Assembly: GCA_016706545.1 (NCBI GenBank)
Contig: JADJJK010000001.1
Span: 262,666 to 326,665 of the forward strand
Direction: 5' to 3'
Source of the DNA: Myxococcales bacterium
Lineage (GTDB): Bacteria > Myxococcota_A > Polyangia > Haliangiales > Haliangiaceae
DNA: 64,000 nt
Shown: in pieces, positions 1-9,562 of the stretch
How the letters are laid out: every line of letters starts with the position of its first letter
Position numbering within the stretch: position 1 is the stretch's first letter
The notes under the pieces: model-generated
What the model saw: the letters and a program-made list of their open reading frames with translations, nothing else
Told to the model about the DNA's origin: nothing
The model's database searches: none
Program-made: the position numbers and the translations under genes

Positions 1-765
1 GCCACGCCGCCGGTGGGTGGCCTGGTGATGCCGCAACCAAGCCGCGGCGGCCTGGCGCTGGCCGCGACCGTGCAGCCCTCCCAGCTCACCCAGGCCGCGA
101 CGCAGGCGGCGATCGGCGGCAACCGCAACACCACGCCCGACGTGGAGGTTCCCCCGCAGCGGCGCTCCAAGCTGTGGCTCGCCGCTTCTCTGGCGCTCCT
201 GGCCTCCGCCGCGGGCGGGTTCATGCTGCTGCGCCCCGCTCCCGCCGACGAAGCGCCACCGCGCAGCCCTGTCACGAGCGCCACCACCGAGCCCGCCGCG
301 GGCAGCGCTGCGCAAGCGCCCGCCGCGGGCAGCGGCGCCACCACCGCGGCCGGCGCCACCACCGCGCCCGGCGCCACCACCGAGCCCGCCGCGGGCAGCG
401 CTGCGCAAGCGCCCGCCGCGGCCGGGGTCAAGCTCACCTTCTCCGGCCTGCCCGACGACGCCATCGTGTATGACGGCGAGCACCGCGCGCTGGGGCTGGC
501 CAAGCAAGGGCTCAGCGTGCCGCGCTCGGACCAGCCGCTGGCGCTGACCTTCGAGGTCGACGGCCGCGTGCTGGCCAGCGAGCGCGTGGTCCCGTCGGAG
601 GACCGCGAGCTGGTCGTCAAGGTGACCGGCCGACCGCCGCGAACCCCCTCGCATTCCTCCGGACGGCGAGGTCGCCCCGCCGCGAACGACGGCGGCCAGG
701 ACCCCATCGGCCAGGGCCCAAACAACGTCAACCCCGATTCCACTGAGCGGCCCCCGGGCCTGTGA
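1..765 (+). CDS. C-terminal end of a membrane-anchored protein, probably a Ser/Thr protein kinase (5' partial)
   Basis: The reading frame is open to base 1, so the start lies left of the window. Visible are about 50 polar residues, a basic stretch (PQRRSK), one transmembrane helix (LWLAASLALLASAAGGFMLL, near residues 58-77 of the visible part), a long Ala/Thr/Pro linker in which the phrase TTEPAAGSAAQAPAA occurs twice, a short beta-rich domain and a basic, polar tail. Kinase domain, membrane helix, low-complexity linker and extracytoplasmic sensor is the common order in myxobacterial Hanks-type kinases, and a PEGA-domain gene follows at once. The kinase domain itself is not in view, so the kinase call is inference from layout and context; another single-pass sensor protein is possible. 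Confidence 0.5.
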   Translation, partial: ATPPVGGLVMPQPSRGGLALAATVQPSQLTQAATQAAIGGNRNTTPDVEVPPQRRSKLWLAASLALLASAAGGFMLLRPAPADEAPPRSPVTSATTEPAAGSAAQAPAAGSGATTAAGATTAPGATTEPAAGSAAQAPAAAGVKLTFSGLPDDAIVYDGEHRALGLAKQGLSVPRSDQPLALTFEVDGRVLASERVVPSEDRELVVKVTGRPPRTPSHSSGRRGRPAANDGGQDPIGQGPNNVNPDSTERPPGL

Positions 766-833
766 GCCAAGGCCCGCCAGCACGAGACGACCGACGAAAC
801 GAAGCACGACGAACGACGGATGGAGCAACCACG

Positions 834-2041
834 ATGACCCCACGACGAAGCCTGGCGCTGTGTGCCTTGTGCTGGCTGTGCGCCGCCACGCCGGCCTGGG
901 CCCAAGAAATGACCGAAGACCGCAAGGAGGCCGCGCGCGCCTTCAACGCCGGTGAGATGGCGTTCAAGAAGGCCAAGTACGACTCCGCCGCGCAGAGCTT
1001 CGAGGCCGCGTACAAGGCCTTCGCGGCGCCGGAGATCGCCTTCTCGGCGGCGCAGGCGTACCGGCTGGGCAACTCGATCTCGCCCAAGGCGCGCCCGGAG
1101 TACGTCAAGCGCGCCATCGAGCTCTACGAGCTCTATGTCGCCTCGGTCAAGGAGGGCGGGCGCGTCGCCGACGCCGCCGTTCACCTGCAGGCGCTGCGCG
1201 CGCTGTGGCGTGACCTGGACGCGGAGGGCGCGGCCCGCGCCGCGCAGATGATCTATGACCGCACCCAGCTCACCGTGTGGTCCGCGGTCGACGGCGCGCA
1301 GGTCGAGATCGACGGCAAGCCCGCCACCGCCTACGCCTACGTCGACGTCACGCCAGGGGAGCACGTGGTCGAGGTCAGCGCGCCCGGCCACTTCCCGTTC
1401 GAGCAGCGCGTCTCGGTGGCCAAGGGCGCGCAGGTGCCGGTCTCGGTGGAGCTGCGGGCCAAGCCGGCGACCTTGCGCATCACCACGGAGGCCGGCGCCG
1501 AGATCGCCATCGACGGGCGCGCGGTGAGCCTGGTCGACGGCAAGGTCGAGACCGCGGCGGGCAAGCGCTTCGTCACGGTGACCCGCGCTGGACGCGAGCC
1601 GTTCGCCAAGGAGCTGACCCTGGCGCCCGGCGCCGAGACCAAGCTCGCCGCGCCGCTTCCGCCACCACCGCCCGCCGCAAGGGCGCGCGCTGGGTGATGT
1701 GGGGGACCACGGGCCTGGCCGTGGTGACCGCCGCCACCGCCACGGTGGCGATCATCGCCGACGGCAAGGCGGTGGATCAGCGGAGCGTCCCAAACCAGCC
1801 CTCGGACGACGAGTACGAGCGCTGGCGCCAGCGCCGCGACAGCTTTCGAACCGCGGCGTTCATCAGCGGCGGCCTGATGCTGGCCGCCGCCGCCACCACC
1901 GCGGTGCTCTACTTCTCCGATCACCCGCGCGCGCAAGCGCAGCCCTTTTCCGAAGCGGACGCGCCCCCCAAGGGCGGCCCCCTGTTCACGCCGATGGTGT
2001 GGGCCGAGGGCGCTGGCGTCGCGCTGCAAGGAGGCTTCTGA
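834..2041 (+). CDS. PEGA-domain protein with TPR-like N-terminus, frameshifted
   Basis: The ATG at 834 is preferred over the GTG at 762 because it begins a clean signal peptide (MTPRRSLALCALCWLCAATPAWAQ split near AWA-Q). An alpha-helical TPR-like part follows (AFNAGEMAFKKAKYDSAAQSF), then two PEGA-like beta modules (VDGAQVEIDGKPA and GAEIAIDGRAV), which typically bind cell-surface ligands. The first frame ends at 1697 just after a run of prolines; one frame over the protein continues as KGARWVMWGTTGLAVV with two membrane helices to a stop at 2041. One missing base in the C-rich stretch about 1650-1680 explains this. The next gene starts with one-base overlap (TGATG), so the two are co-translated. 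Sequence error is likelier than true decay because both halves look conserved. Confidence 0.72.
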
Positions 2042-4645
2042 TGTCGTCGCCGCGTTCGTTGCCCCCGTCGCTCGCGTGGATGCCGCACCTGGCGCTGCGC
2101 GGCGCGCTGCTTTGCCTCGCCCTGAGCGCAGCCGCGTGCAGCGAGCTACAGCCCATCGAGGCCAACCGCTGCGGCAACCGCGTCGTCGAGAAAGGCGAGG
2201 CCTGCGACGAGGGCAGCGAGACCACGCTGTGCACCGCCGAGTGCCGCCTGCCCTGCGTGGGCAAGAGCGACGCCCCGGCGAGCTACGTGGACAACCCGGA
2301 GGACGCGCAGGCTGACAAGTACTGCCCGGCCGGGCAAGCGTGCGGCGTCGGCGGGCTGTGCGCTGCGCCCTCGGGCAAGTTCCGCACCGAGACCACGTTC
2401 GAGTTCGACGTGCCGCAGGCGGAGGTCGGCGACGTCGATGGCGACGACGCGGCCGATCTGGTCGGCACCGGCGCCACCGAGATCCGCATCCGGTTCGGCG
2501 ACGCAGATGGCGCCCCGCTGGCTTCCGCGAGCCACATGCCCGCGCCCGCCGCCACCGGGCCCTTCTTGCTGGGTGACCTGGACGGCAAAGGCGGCATCGA
2601 TCTCGCCATCCCGAGCGACGGCGGCGTGGTGCCGTTCTACGCCAGCGACTCCGGGCACCTTGCAGCACCGGCCCTCGCCCACCTTGTCCATCCCGCGCGA
2701 TGGCTTCGTCGCCGCCGTCGATGGCACGGTGCCAGCCGGCGGCGGCTCGCGCCGACCGCTGCTCGTGTACATCGAGACCCAAGGCAACTTCGCGGTGCTG
2801 CGAGACCTGGTCACCACCGGCAACCCGGAGCTGGCGCGCTGCGATACCGGCGCCCCGGTCGGCCTGGTGCGTCGAGTGCCGCTGGCCATCTCCACCACCA
2901 ACAGCGGCGATCTCATCGCCATCGGCATCGAGCGTCCCGTGGACCCAGGCGTGTGCGTGTTCGCGCCGGGCAGCCCGGTCTTGCCCGCCGATCCGGGGTG
3001 GATCCCGCGCTTCCACCGCCTCGCCACCGGGGCCCGCTTCGACCTCGAGCTGGTCCCGCTGGTGTGGGCCAACACCGACGGCGATGCTTGCCCGGAGCTG
3101 GTGGCGCCGGTGCTCACCGGCCCGGGCGCCGGGACCCCTGGGCAGAACCTGTTCGACAACACCGCGGCGACCTGCACCTTCGCCACCGCGAGCGCGCTGG
3201 TCCCCACCTGGGCGCTAAACGGCGCCAAGGTGCTCGGCGCTGGCAACCTCGACCGCGTCGGCGCAGACGAGCTGGTCACCAGCAAGAACGTGGTCCGCAT
3301 CGACTCGCTGGCCGCGGCCGTCCCGCTCGGCCAGGCGGTGGGCATGGATCGCCTCAAGGTGGCGGACTTCAACGGCGACGGCATCGTCGATATCGCGGGC
3401 ACCGATACCACCACCGCCGGCGCCGGCGAGGCCAGCCGCGAGGCGGTCCGGATCTTGCGCACCTCCGGCCCCCCCGGCACCTGGCAGGCGAGCACCGTCG
3501 TGGTCGAGACGCTGCGCCCCGTGCTGCAGCTCGTGGTCGGCGACTTCGACGGCGACCGCATCGCTGACCTCGCCCTCACCGAGGTCATGGCGCTCGATCA
3601 GAACCGCGTGCCCCTCACCATGGCCGTCAGCGTGATCTATGGCCAGCGCTCGGAGATCCCGTCGTATCAGGTGGTGCTGGAGACCGACGCCGTGGTCATC
3701 GCCGCCCTGGGCCTGCGACGCGGCGGGCAGCATGACGAAGACGGGGTCGATGATCTGGGCGTGGCCAAGATCACGGCCGGCGGCTCGGCCAAGCTCGCCG
3801 CGTCCGTGCTCTACGGCTCGGCGCAGCGCAGCCTCACCGCGCCGCTGACCGTGGGTGCCGGCGTGCCGGTGGCCGCGCTCACCGCCGGGGCCTGGGCCGG
3901 GGCGGACCTGCTCAAGGACCTGGTGGTGTACGCCGGCAACTTTCAGTACGTCTGGCCGCAGCAGACCGGCGGCAACTTCGTCATCACCGGCACCGGCACC
4001 TCCACGCCGGTGGAGCCTGCGGGCCTGCGTGACTTCGCCATCACCCCGGCGATGACCGCCGGTGGCACCAGCACCATCGTCAGCTTCTCCGCTGCGACCC
4101 AGAAGGTGGCCGTCGGCGGCATCGGCGCGTGCCCGGGCTCATGGACCGGATCCGGTACGCAAGGCGTGGGTACCCGGCCCACGCTGCAGGCGCGTAACCT
4201 CGACGGGAACCCGGGCGATGAGCTGCTGCTGACCAGCCTCGAGGGCACCGGGATCCAGCCGGTGCAGATCTTCCCGGCCATCGGCGGGGAGTGCAAGATG
4301 GGAGCCGGCCTCCTGCCGCTGGTCCATCCGCTGGCCACCTGCGATGCGGCGGTGGGCATCGAGGCCGGCACCTTGGCCTCCGATGATCCCAAGCGGCGCG
4401 AGGTGCTCGCGGTGTGCAGGAGGGCCGGTGGCAGCGTCCTGTCCCGCTTCGACGTCGCGCCTGGCGGCGAGACGGTGGGCACCGCGCTGGACGTCAAGCT
4501 CACCGGCCGCGCCAAGCGCTTGATGGTCGGAGACTTCACCGGCGATGGGCTCGAGGACGCGGTCGCCATCACGTCGGTCGGCTCGGTGGACTTCGCCACG
4601 CTGCTGGTGCAGTGCTCCACCACCGACGCGTCCTGCGATCAGTGA
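2041..4645 (+). CDS. FG-GAP/VCBS-repeat lipoprotein with myxobacterial Cys-rich repeat, frameshifted
   Basis: ATG at 2041 has AGGAGG seven bases upstream and overlaps the previous stop. The N-terminus is a lipoprotein signal (LCLALSAAAC), then a Cys-rich module CGNRVVEKGEACDEG...C..EC typical of myxobacterial surface proteins, then repeated blades with D-x-D-x-D-D calcium-type motifs (DVDGDDAADL, DLDGKGGIDL, DFNGDGIVDI, DFDGDRIADL, DFTGDGLEDA), the mark of integrin-like beta-propellers. The frame is broken near 2653-2656 (CCGGGC): before it reads VVPFYASDSG, after it TLQHRPSPTLSIPRDG in the next frame. One extra base explains the break, and the product would be about 867 residues. Likely an outer-membrane or surface adhesion/ligand-binding protein; the ligand is unknown. 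Confidence 0.78.
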
Positions 4646-4700
4646 GCAGCGAAGATCCACCTCTCCAGGTTTTCAGGCGGCACAGCCGCGGCGGAGAAGG

Positions 4701-4706
4701 TATGCT
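4701..4706 (+). promoter_or_regulatory. -10-like hexamer TATGCT before the 4716 start
   Basis: TATGCT lies 9 nt before the ATG at 4716. No good Shine-Dalgarno sequence sits between them, so the transcript may begin at or very near the start codon. Confidence 0.4.
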
Positions 4707-4715
4707 CGCTGACAT

Positions 4716-6410
4716 ATGAAGTCCTTTCTTCGGCTCGCCTTCCTCGGGCTCGTCTGCCTCGGGGGGCTGCTCTCGGCGCCGAGCCACGCGCTCGCCCAGG
4801 TCATCTCGCCCGACAACCCGGTCTTGCAGCGGGCCTCCCAGGTCGGGCAGACCGGCCTGCCGCCGCCGTCCACCGCGCGCAAGAGCGCCACCGCGTTTCG
4901 TCCGGCGCGCGGACGCGTGCTGCTGGACGCCTTCCTCAGCAACATGCTCGAAGACACTGGCGAGCGCGAGGTGATGCGCGCCGCGCTCACCCAGGTGTTC
5001 CTCAGCTACGAGGCCGAGGCCAAGAAGCTCAAGGTCGCCAACGACGCCGCCGCGGCGCTGGCGTTCGCGGTGACCATCCTGCACAGCGTCGGCACCGGGA
5101 GCGAGCCCAGCGACGAGGCGTTCGTGGCGTTGACCCCGCGGCTGCGCGCGGCGCTCGACACGCCGGCGGTGCGCGCCGCCTCGGACCGGCACAAGCAGGA
5201 GGTGTACGAGCTGGCCATCTGCACCGCCGGATCCGTGCTGAGCCTGGCCGCGGTGGCCGAGGACGACGCCACCAAGGAGAAGGTGCGCGAGCTGGCGCAG
5301 GGCAGCTTGCGCGTGCTGCTTGGCACCGAGCTGGCGGCGCTCACCCTCACCAGCACCACGGTGGCGATCAAGGCCACCGGCGCCCGCGCCGAGCCCGGCC
5401 CCGCCCGACCGGCGGCCCCGGCGCCGGCCAGCGGTGCGCCGGCAGCCCCGGCAGGGCGCGCGGCCCCGGCGGCCCCGGCGGTCACGCTCGCCCCTGGCGC
5501 GCTGGCCCCTGGCTTCACCTTCAGCCCGCCGCAGGGCTTCACCCAGGACTCCGGCTGGCACATCGGGAGCTGGCGAGACGGCAATGACGTCACCTCGGCG
5601 CTGGTGCGCTTCCCGCCGGCCGTGGTGGCCAAGGGATCGTATTCGGACGCGCTGCGCGCCGCCTGGCAGAGCTACATCCCGGCCGAGCTCACCGGCCGGG
5701 CCAGCGCCACGGTCTTCCGCCGCTACGTCGGCAACGGCCTGTTCGCGCAGTTCATGACCGCGCGCGGGCCGGAGAAGAACCGCCGCAACGACTCGATGTT
5801 CTCGCTCTTTCTCATCGACTGCGGCGCCGCCTGGCAGCCGATGGTGGTCGCGCAGACGTACCAGAGCGAGGGAGCGGGCATCGACATGTCCACCGGCTTC
5901 TCGTTCCCAAGGAGCGCGGATATCGCGGAGACCTTGCTCGCCACGCTGCGCTGTCCGGGGCCGCTTGGCCAGCCCATCGTCGACGTGCGCTCGCTGGCTG
6001 GCAACTATCACTTTGGCAACGGCGCGTCGATGGACTGGATCAATGTCTACACCGGCGCCACCTCCACCACCTTCGTGTCGTACGGTGGCCGCCTGCACCT
6101 CAAGGACAACGGCACCTTCGACTACGAGTACTCGAGCGCCAGCAACCAGGGCGCCGGCACCAAGTTCGCGGGGATCCGCGCCAACGGCACCTGGAAGATC
6201 GAAGGCGACACCCTGCTCGTGACCTACGCCAAGTACGATCAGGGCGACAGCTATCGCAAGAAGGGCGAGCGCTACCGCATCGCCAGCAGCATGCTGTTTG
6301 ACGACGGCAACAAGCTGACCATCCTGCGCTCAGGCACCGACTACGACCGCCCGGTCAACGCGGTCACCGTGTCGGATCCGTCGACGTACTACTCCACCAA
6401 GGCGAAGTAG
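4716..6410 (+). CDS. Secreted protein of unknown function with lipocalin-like C-terminus
   Basis: 564 residues with a clear Sec signal peptide (about residues 1-28, ending SHALAQ). Residues about 45-225 are helical (DAFLSNMLEDTGEREVMRAAL, NDAAAALAFAVTI) and recall the DUF6683 type, a tentative match. A Pro/Ala linker follows (about 225-260), then an alpha/beta part, and from about residue 425 an antiparallel beta domain (LAGNYHFGNGASMDW, GTWKIEGDTLLVTYAKYD) resembling lipocalin-like domains. Probably periplasmic or outer-membrane associated. It stands alone, 70 bp after the FG-GAP gene and convergent with the HAD gene 6 bp downstream. No enzyme motif is seen. Confidence 0.6.
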   Translation: MKSFLRLAFLGLVCLGGLLSAPSHALAQVISPDNPVLQRASQVGQTGLPPPSTARKSATAFRPARGRVLLDAFLSNMLEDTGEREVMRAALTQVFLSYEAEAKKLKVANDAAAALAFAVTILHSVGTGSEPSDEAFVALTPRLRAALDTPAVRAASDRHKQEVYELAICTAGSVLSLAAVAEDDATKEKVRELAQGSLRVLLGTELAALTLTSTTVAIKATGARAEPGPARPAAPAPASGAPAAPAGRAAPAAPAVTLAPGALAPGFTFSPPQGFTQDSGWHIGSWRDGNDVTSALVRFPPAVVAKGSYSDALRAAWQSYIPAELTGRASATVFRRYVGNGLFAQFMTARGPEKNRRNDSMFSLFLIDCGAAWQPMVVAQTYQSEGAGIDMSTGFSFPRSADIAETLLATLRCPGPLGQPIVDVRSLAGNYHFGNGASMDWINVYTGATSTTFVSYGGRLHLKDNGTFDYEYSSASNQGAGTKFAGIRANGTWKIEGDTLLVTYAKYDQGDSYRKKGERYRIASSMLFDDGNKLTILRSGTDYDRPVNAVTVSDPSTYYSTKAK

Positions 6411-6416
6411 CGCGTC

Positions 6417-7553
6417 TCAGCGCGGCGCGGCTGGCGCGGGCTGCGCGGCGGGCGCGGGCTGCGCGGGCGGCGCGGCTGGCGCGGGCGCCGCGGCTGGCGC
6501 GGGCTGCGCGGGCGCGGGCGCGGGCTGCGCTGGCGACGCGGGCGTGGCCGGCGACCTGGGCTGCTGCAGCTCGCGCAGGTGGTCGACGTAGCTCGGCAAG
6601 AAGTGCGGCGCGGCGAAGGCATCGCACCCCGGTCGCGGCTTGCCGGCGATGTGCGTGCGCTCCGGCGCGATGCCGGCGCGCGCGTACGCGCACACGTCGG
6701 TGGCGGCGTTGCCGTAGGCCCGGTGAAACAGCACCTTGAGCTCGCCCACCAGCCTGCTGAGCAGCTTCTGCTTGTACTCGCCGACGTGGCTCTCACCTGG
6801 CAGGAAGTCCAGCGCCGAGTCGACGCCGAACACCGGCCCCAGCGGGAAGCGGTGCTTGGTCAGCCACGCGAGCGTGTCGTTGCGCAAGAAGTACGGCCTG
6901 CCGGTGATGTACACCGGCAGGTAGCCTTGCTTGGCCCAGTGGTGCGCCACGTCGTTGGCGGACGGCCACATCTCGGCCTTGCCGCCCAGCAGATCTTCGA
7001 ACAGCTCGCCGTCGTCCTTGGTCAGCGTGCCGTCGATGTCGAACAGCACGGCGGCGCGGCCCGGCGCCAGCACCCAGACCCTGGCCTCGGCGAAGGTCCG
7101 GTCTCCCAGCAGGTACATCCGCACCCTGTGCGGCCCCGGCCCGGTGAAGGACTCCGGCGGCACCGTGAAGCTGACCCGACCGTCGTCATCGGTCACCTGC
7201 TGGCCCAGCGCGCGCCAGGCGCAGCGCGCCTTGCCCGACGCCGCCGGCAGCTCCTGCCACAGCTCCACCGTCTCGTCCTCCACGTCCTTGGACGCCTTGC
7301 CGTAGGCGAACTTGCCGCGCACCACCGCCGGCTGGCCAGCGCTGGCCAGCACGTCCAGCACCACGTGCCGCGGCGAGCCGAGCTTGGAGGCCACCCGACC
7401 GCCTTGAACATGATGTCGCCAGCCGGCGCCGCGCACCGCCGGGGCGCAGCGCGGGTTGCCCGCCTCGGCGTCCTGGATGGTGGCACCGCACGCCCCGAGG
7501 CCGAAAATTCCGCAGACGCAGGCGATGACGAAGACCAGGAGATCGCGCTTCAC
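6417..7553 (-). CDS. Lipin/LNS2-like HAD phosphatase-domain lipoprotein
   Basis: 378 residues from a GTG at 7553. A lipoprotein signal (VFVIACVCGIFGLGAC, Cys22) is followed by a beta-sandwich-like region and an LNS2-type HAD domain with DIDGT at 172-176 (first Asp nucleophile), YITGRP at about 215-220 and a later Lys/Asp pair (KPRPGCD). LNS2 domains occur in lipins and PITP-type proteins and act on, or sense, phosphatidic acid. The C-terminus is a long Ala/Pro tail of PAAP/AQPAP type. Residues about 40-55 read oddly (GWRHHVQGG); one frame over the same bases read GDIMFKAVG, so a compensating indel pair may sit near 7395-7435. Predicted extracytoplasmic lipid phosphatase; substrate not shown. 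Confidence 0.68.
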   Translation of the reverse strand: MKRDLLVFVIACVCGIFGLGACGATIQDAEAGNPRCAPAVRGAGWRHHVQGGRVASKLGSPRHVVLDVLASAGQPAVVRGKFAYGKASKDVEDETVELWQELPAASGKARCAWRALGQQVTDDDGRVSFTVPPESFTGPGPHRVRMYLLGDRTFAEARVWVLAPGRAAVLFDIDGTLTKDDGELFEDLLGGKAEMWPSANDVAHHWAKQGYLPVYITGRPYFLRNDTLAWLTKHRFPLGPVFGVDSALDFLPGESHVGEYKQKLLSRLVGELKVLFHRAYGNAATDVCAYARAGIAPERTHIAGKPRPGCDAFAAPHFLPSYVDHLRELQQPRSPATPASPAQPAPAPAQPAPAAAPAPAAPPAQPAPAAQPAPAAPR

Positions 7554-7643
7554 CTGCAAAGTATGCCTGACCCTCCGGCGCCGACGCTGGTAAGACACGG
7601 CAATTCCGCGACGGCGCACGCGGAGCGCCTCGCGCGCATCGAG

Positions 7644-7649
7644 TACAGT
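7644..7649 (+). promoter_or_regulatory. -10-like TACAGT, 6 nt before GTG start (leaderless type)
   Basis: TACAGT, then six bases, then the GTG at 7656. No Shine-Dalgarno is present. This is one of at least eleven such arrangements in the window with exactly six spacer bases and a consensus-like hexamer. Confidence 0.5.
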
Positions 7650-7655
7650 GGACCC

Positions 7656-8837
7656 GTGCTCGCCTCCGTCTCCGCGCTCGCCTCCGCACAACATGCCTTC
7701 GACGCGCTCACCGAAGCGGACCTGCGCCGCCGCCAGAGCGCCAAGTGGAAGGTCTACGGAGACGAGGTCTTGCCTGCGTGGGTGGCGGAGATGGACTTCC
7801 CCATCGCCGAGCCCATCCGCCGCGCGCTGCACGCCGCCATCGACGCCGAGGACGTGGGCTACGCCGATCCGCGCGGGCTCGGCAACGCCGCCGCCCCGTG
7901 GGCGCTCGCGTCCTGGCGCTGGGCCATCGCCCCAGGCGACGTCCACATGGTCGCGGACGTGGTCACCGGCATCGGCGAGGTGCTGCGCGTGGCCACCGCG
8001 CCGGGCGACGCCGTGCTCATCGAGCCGCCGGTGTATCACCCGTTCTCCGCCGTCACCCGCCACAACGGCCGGGTCGTGGTGGAGGCGCCGCTGCGGCTGC
8101 GAGACGGCGTATATGCGCCGGATCTGGACGCCATCGAGCGCGCCTATGCGAGCGGCGCGCGCGTCCACCTCCTGTGCTCACCGCACAACCCGAGCGGCAT
8201 GGCGTACTCCGAGGCGGAGCTCGCGCGCATCGCCGAGCTGGCGGATCACCACCGTGTGCTGGTGATCTCCGACGAGATCCACGCGCCGCTGACGTTGCGA
8301 GGCGCGACCCACCGCCCGTTCCCCTCGGTGTCAGCCGCGGCCGCGCGCTGCTCCATCGTCATGACCTCCGCCTCCAAGACGTGGAACCTGGCGGGGCTCA
8401 AGGCCGCGATGATGATCGCCTGCGGCGAGCGCGGGCGCACCGAGCTGGCCAAGCTGCCGCCGGACACGCCGTATCACGCCGGGCACCTGGGCGTGCTCGC
8501 CAGCCGCGCCGCGCTCAGCGAGGGCCAGCCCTGGCTCACCAGCACGCTCACCATCCTGGAGCGCAACCGCGCGCTCCTGGGCGAGCTGCTCGCCGAGCAC
8601 CTGCCGCGCGTCCGCTGGCAGCCGCAGCGCGCCGGCTACCTGGCCTGGCTCGATTGCCGGGAGCTTGGCCTGGGCGATGACCCCGCCCGCGCGTTCCTGC
8701 AGCGCGGCAAGGTGGCGCTGTCCTCCGGTCCCATGTTCGGCGAGCAAGGCAAGGGCTTCGCGCGGCTCAACGTGGCCACCAGCCGCGGCCTCCTGGAAGA
8801 GGCCGTGCGCCGCATGGCCCGCGCGCTCGAGGGGTAG
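7656..8837 (+). CDS. PatB/MalY-type PLP-dependent C-S lyase/aminotransferase
   Basis: 393 residues, a normal length for the family. The fold-type I pattern is clear: KWKVYGDEVLPAWVAEMDF near the N-terminus (typical of PatB/MalY), VYHPF at the substrate lid, CSPHNPSG, SDEIHAPL and the PLP-binding lysine in TSASKTWNLAG (Lys241). Such enzymes cleave cystathionine or cysteine-S-conjugates to pyruvate, ammonia and a thiol; MalY-type members can also have regulatory roles. The frame stays open far upstream, but the GTG at 7656 gives the right N-terminus and has a -10-like hexamer six bases away. Cytoplasmic. Its neighbours do not form a methionine pathway, so the substrate is open. Confidence 0.88.
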   Translation: MLASVSALASAQHAFDALTEADLRRRQSAKWKVYGDEVLPAWVAEMDFPIAEPIRRALHAAIDAEDVGYADPRGLGNAAAPWALASWRWAIAPGDVHMVADVVTGIGEVLRVATAPGDAVLIEPPVYHPFSAVTRHNGRVVVEAPLRLRDGVYAPDLDAIERAYASGARVHLLCSPHNPSGMAYSEAELARIAELADHHRVLVISDEIHAPLTLRGATHRPFPSVSAAAARCSIVMTSASKTWNLAGLKAAMMIACGERGRTELAKLPPDTPYHAGHLGVLASRAALSEGQPWLTSTLTILERNRALLGELLAEHLPRVRWQPQRAGYLAWLDCRELGLGDDPARAFLQRGKVALSSGPMFGEQGKGFARLNVATSRGLLEEAVRRMARALEG

Positions 8838-8893
8838 CCGCGCCGTCCGCGCGTCAGCGCGCGTCAGAGCTCGTCAGCGCTCGTCAGCGCGCG
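8838..8893. repeat. Short imperfect ~10-bp tandem array (GCGCGTCAGC type)
   Basis: Between two convergent stop codons the sequence is largely built from variants of GCGCGTCAGC and GCTCGTCAGC. Similar short arrays fill other gene ends in this window. Confidence 0.6.
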
Positions 8894-9460
8894 TCAGCGC
8901 TCGTTGACCGGCGCGGGTTGCGCGGCGAAGTACGCCTCGATCACCTCGCTCGTGACCGTGGTGGCGATCAGGTCGAACGTACACAGCGTGACCTGGCGCG
9001 GCAGCTCGTGCTGCGCCAGCTCCTGGGCGATCACCGCCACCGCGACCTCGGCGGCATAGCGCACCGGGAAGCGGTACACGCCGGTGGAGATGCCGGGGAA
9101 GGCGAGGGTCGCCAGGCCGTGCGCGCGCGCCAGCGCCAGGCTCTGCCGGTAACACGAGGCCAGCAGCTCGCGCTCCCCCGCGGCCCCGCCCTGCCACACC
9201 GGCCCCACTGTGTGGATCACGTGGCGCGCCGGCAGCCGGTAGCCGGCGGTGAGCTTGGCCTGCCCCACCTTGCAGCCTCTCAGCGTGCGGCACTCCTCCA
9301 CGAGGTCGCGGCCCGCCGCGCGATGGATGGCGCCGTCCACCCCGCTGCCGCCGAGCAGCGACGTGTTGGCGGCGTTGACGATGGCGTCCACCTCCAGCTT
9401 GGTGATGTCTGCCTCGACGACCAGGATGCGCTCGCGCAGGGTAGCCATGGTGTAACTCAT
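8894..9460 (-). CDS. Macrodomain protein (ADP-ribose / O-acetyl-ADP-ribose hydrolase, YmdB-like)
   Basis: 188 residues. Macrodomain signatures are complete: VEADITKLEVDAIVNAAN near residue 14, LLGGSGVDGAIHRAAG, the HVIHTVGPVW strand and FPGISTGVYRFP, the loop that holds the diphosphate. These enzymes remove O-acetyl or ADP-ribosyl groups from ADP-ribose derivatives or modified macromolecules. The start at 9460 is chosen because AGGTGG lies about 7 bases upstream; MATLRER at 9448 is a possible alternative. Convergent with the PatB-type gene. Cytoplasmic. Confidence 0.9.
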   Translation of the reverse strand: MSYTMATLRERILVVEADITKLEVDAIVNAANTSLLGGSGVDGAIHRAAGRDLVEECRTLRGCKVGQAKLTAGYRLPARHVIHTVGPVWQGGAAGERELLASCYRQSLALARAHGLATLAFPGISTGVYRFPVRYAAEVAVAVIAQELAQHELPRQVTLCTFDLIATTVTSEVIEAYFAAQPAPVNER

Positions 9461-9562
9461 ACACCACCTGACCGCGCTCTGCCATGGGATCTGCGGCACC
9501 GCCGCGCCATGGACGAAGCGCGGCGGGTCGACGCCGCCCTCGGCTTGGGGTACCCACGAGAG

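Noticed and set aside
4569..6098. Long minus-strand open frame opposite the 4716 gene
   Set aside because: GC-rich shadow of the plus-strand gene; composition is Arg/Gly/His-rich with no motif, while the plus strand has a signal peptide and folded domains.
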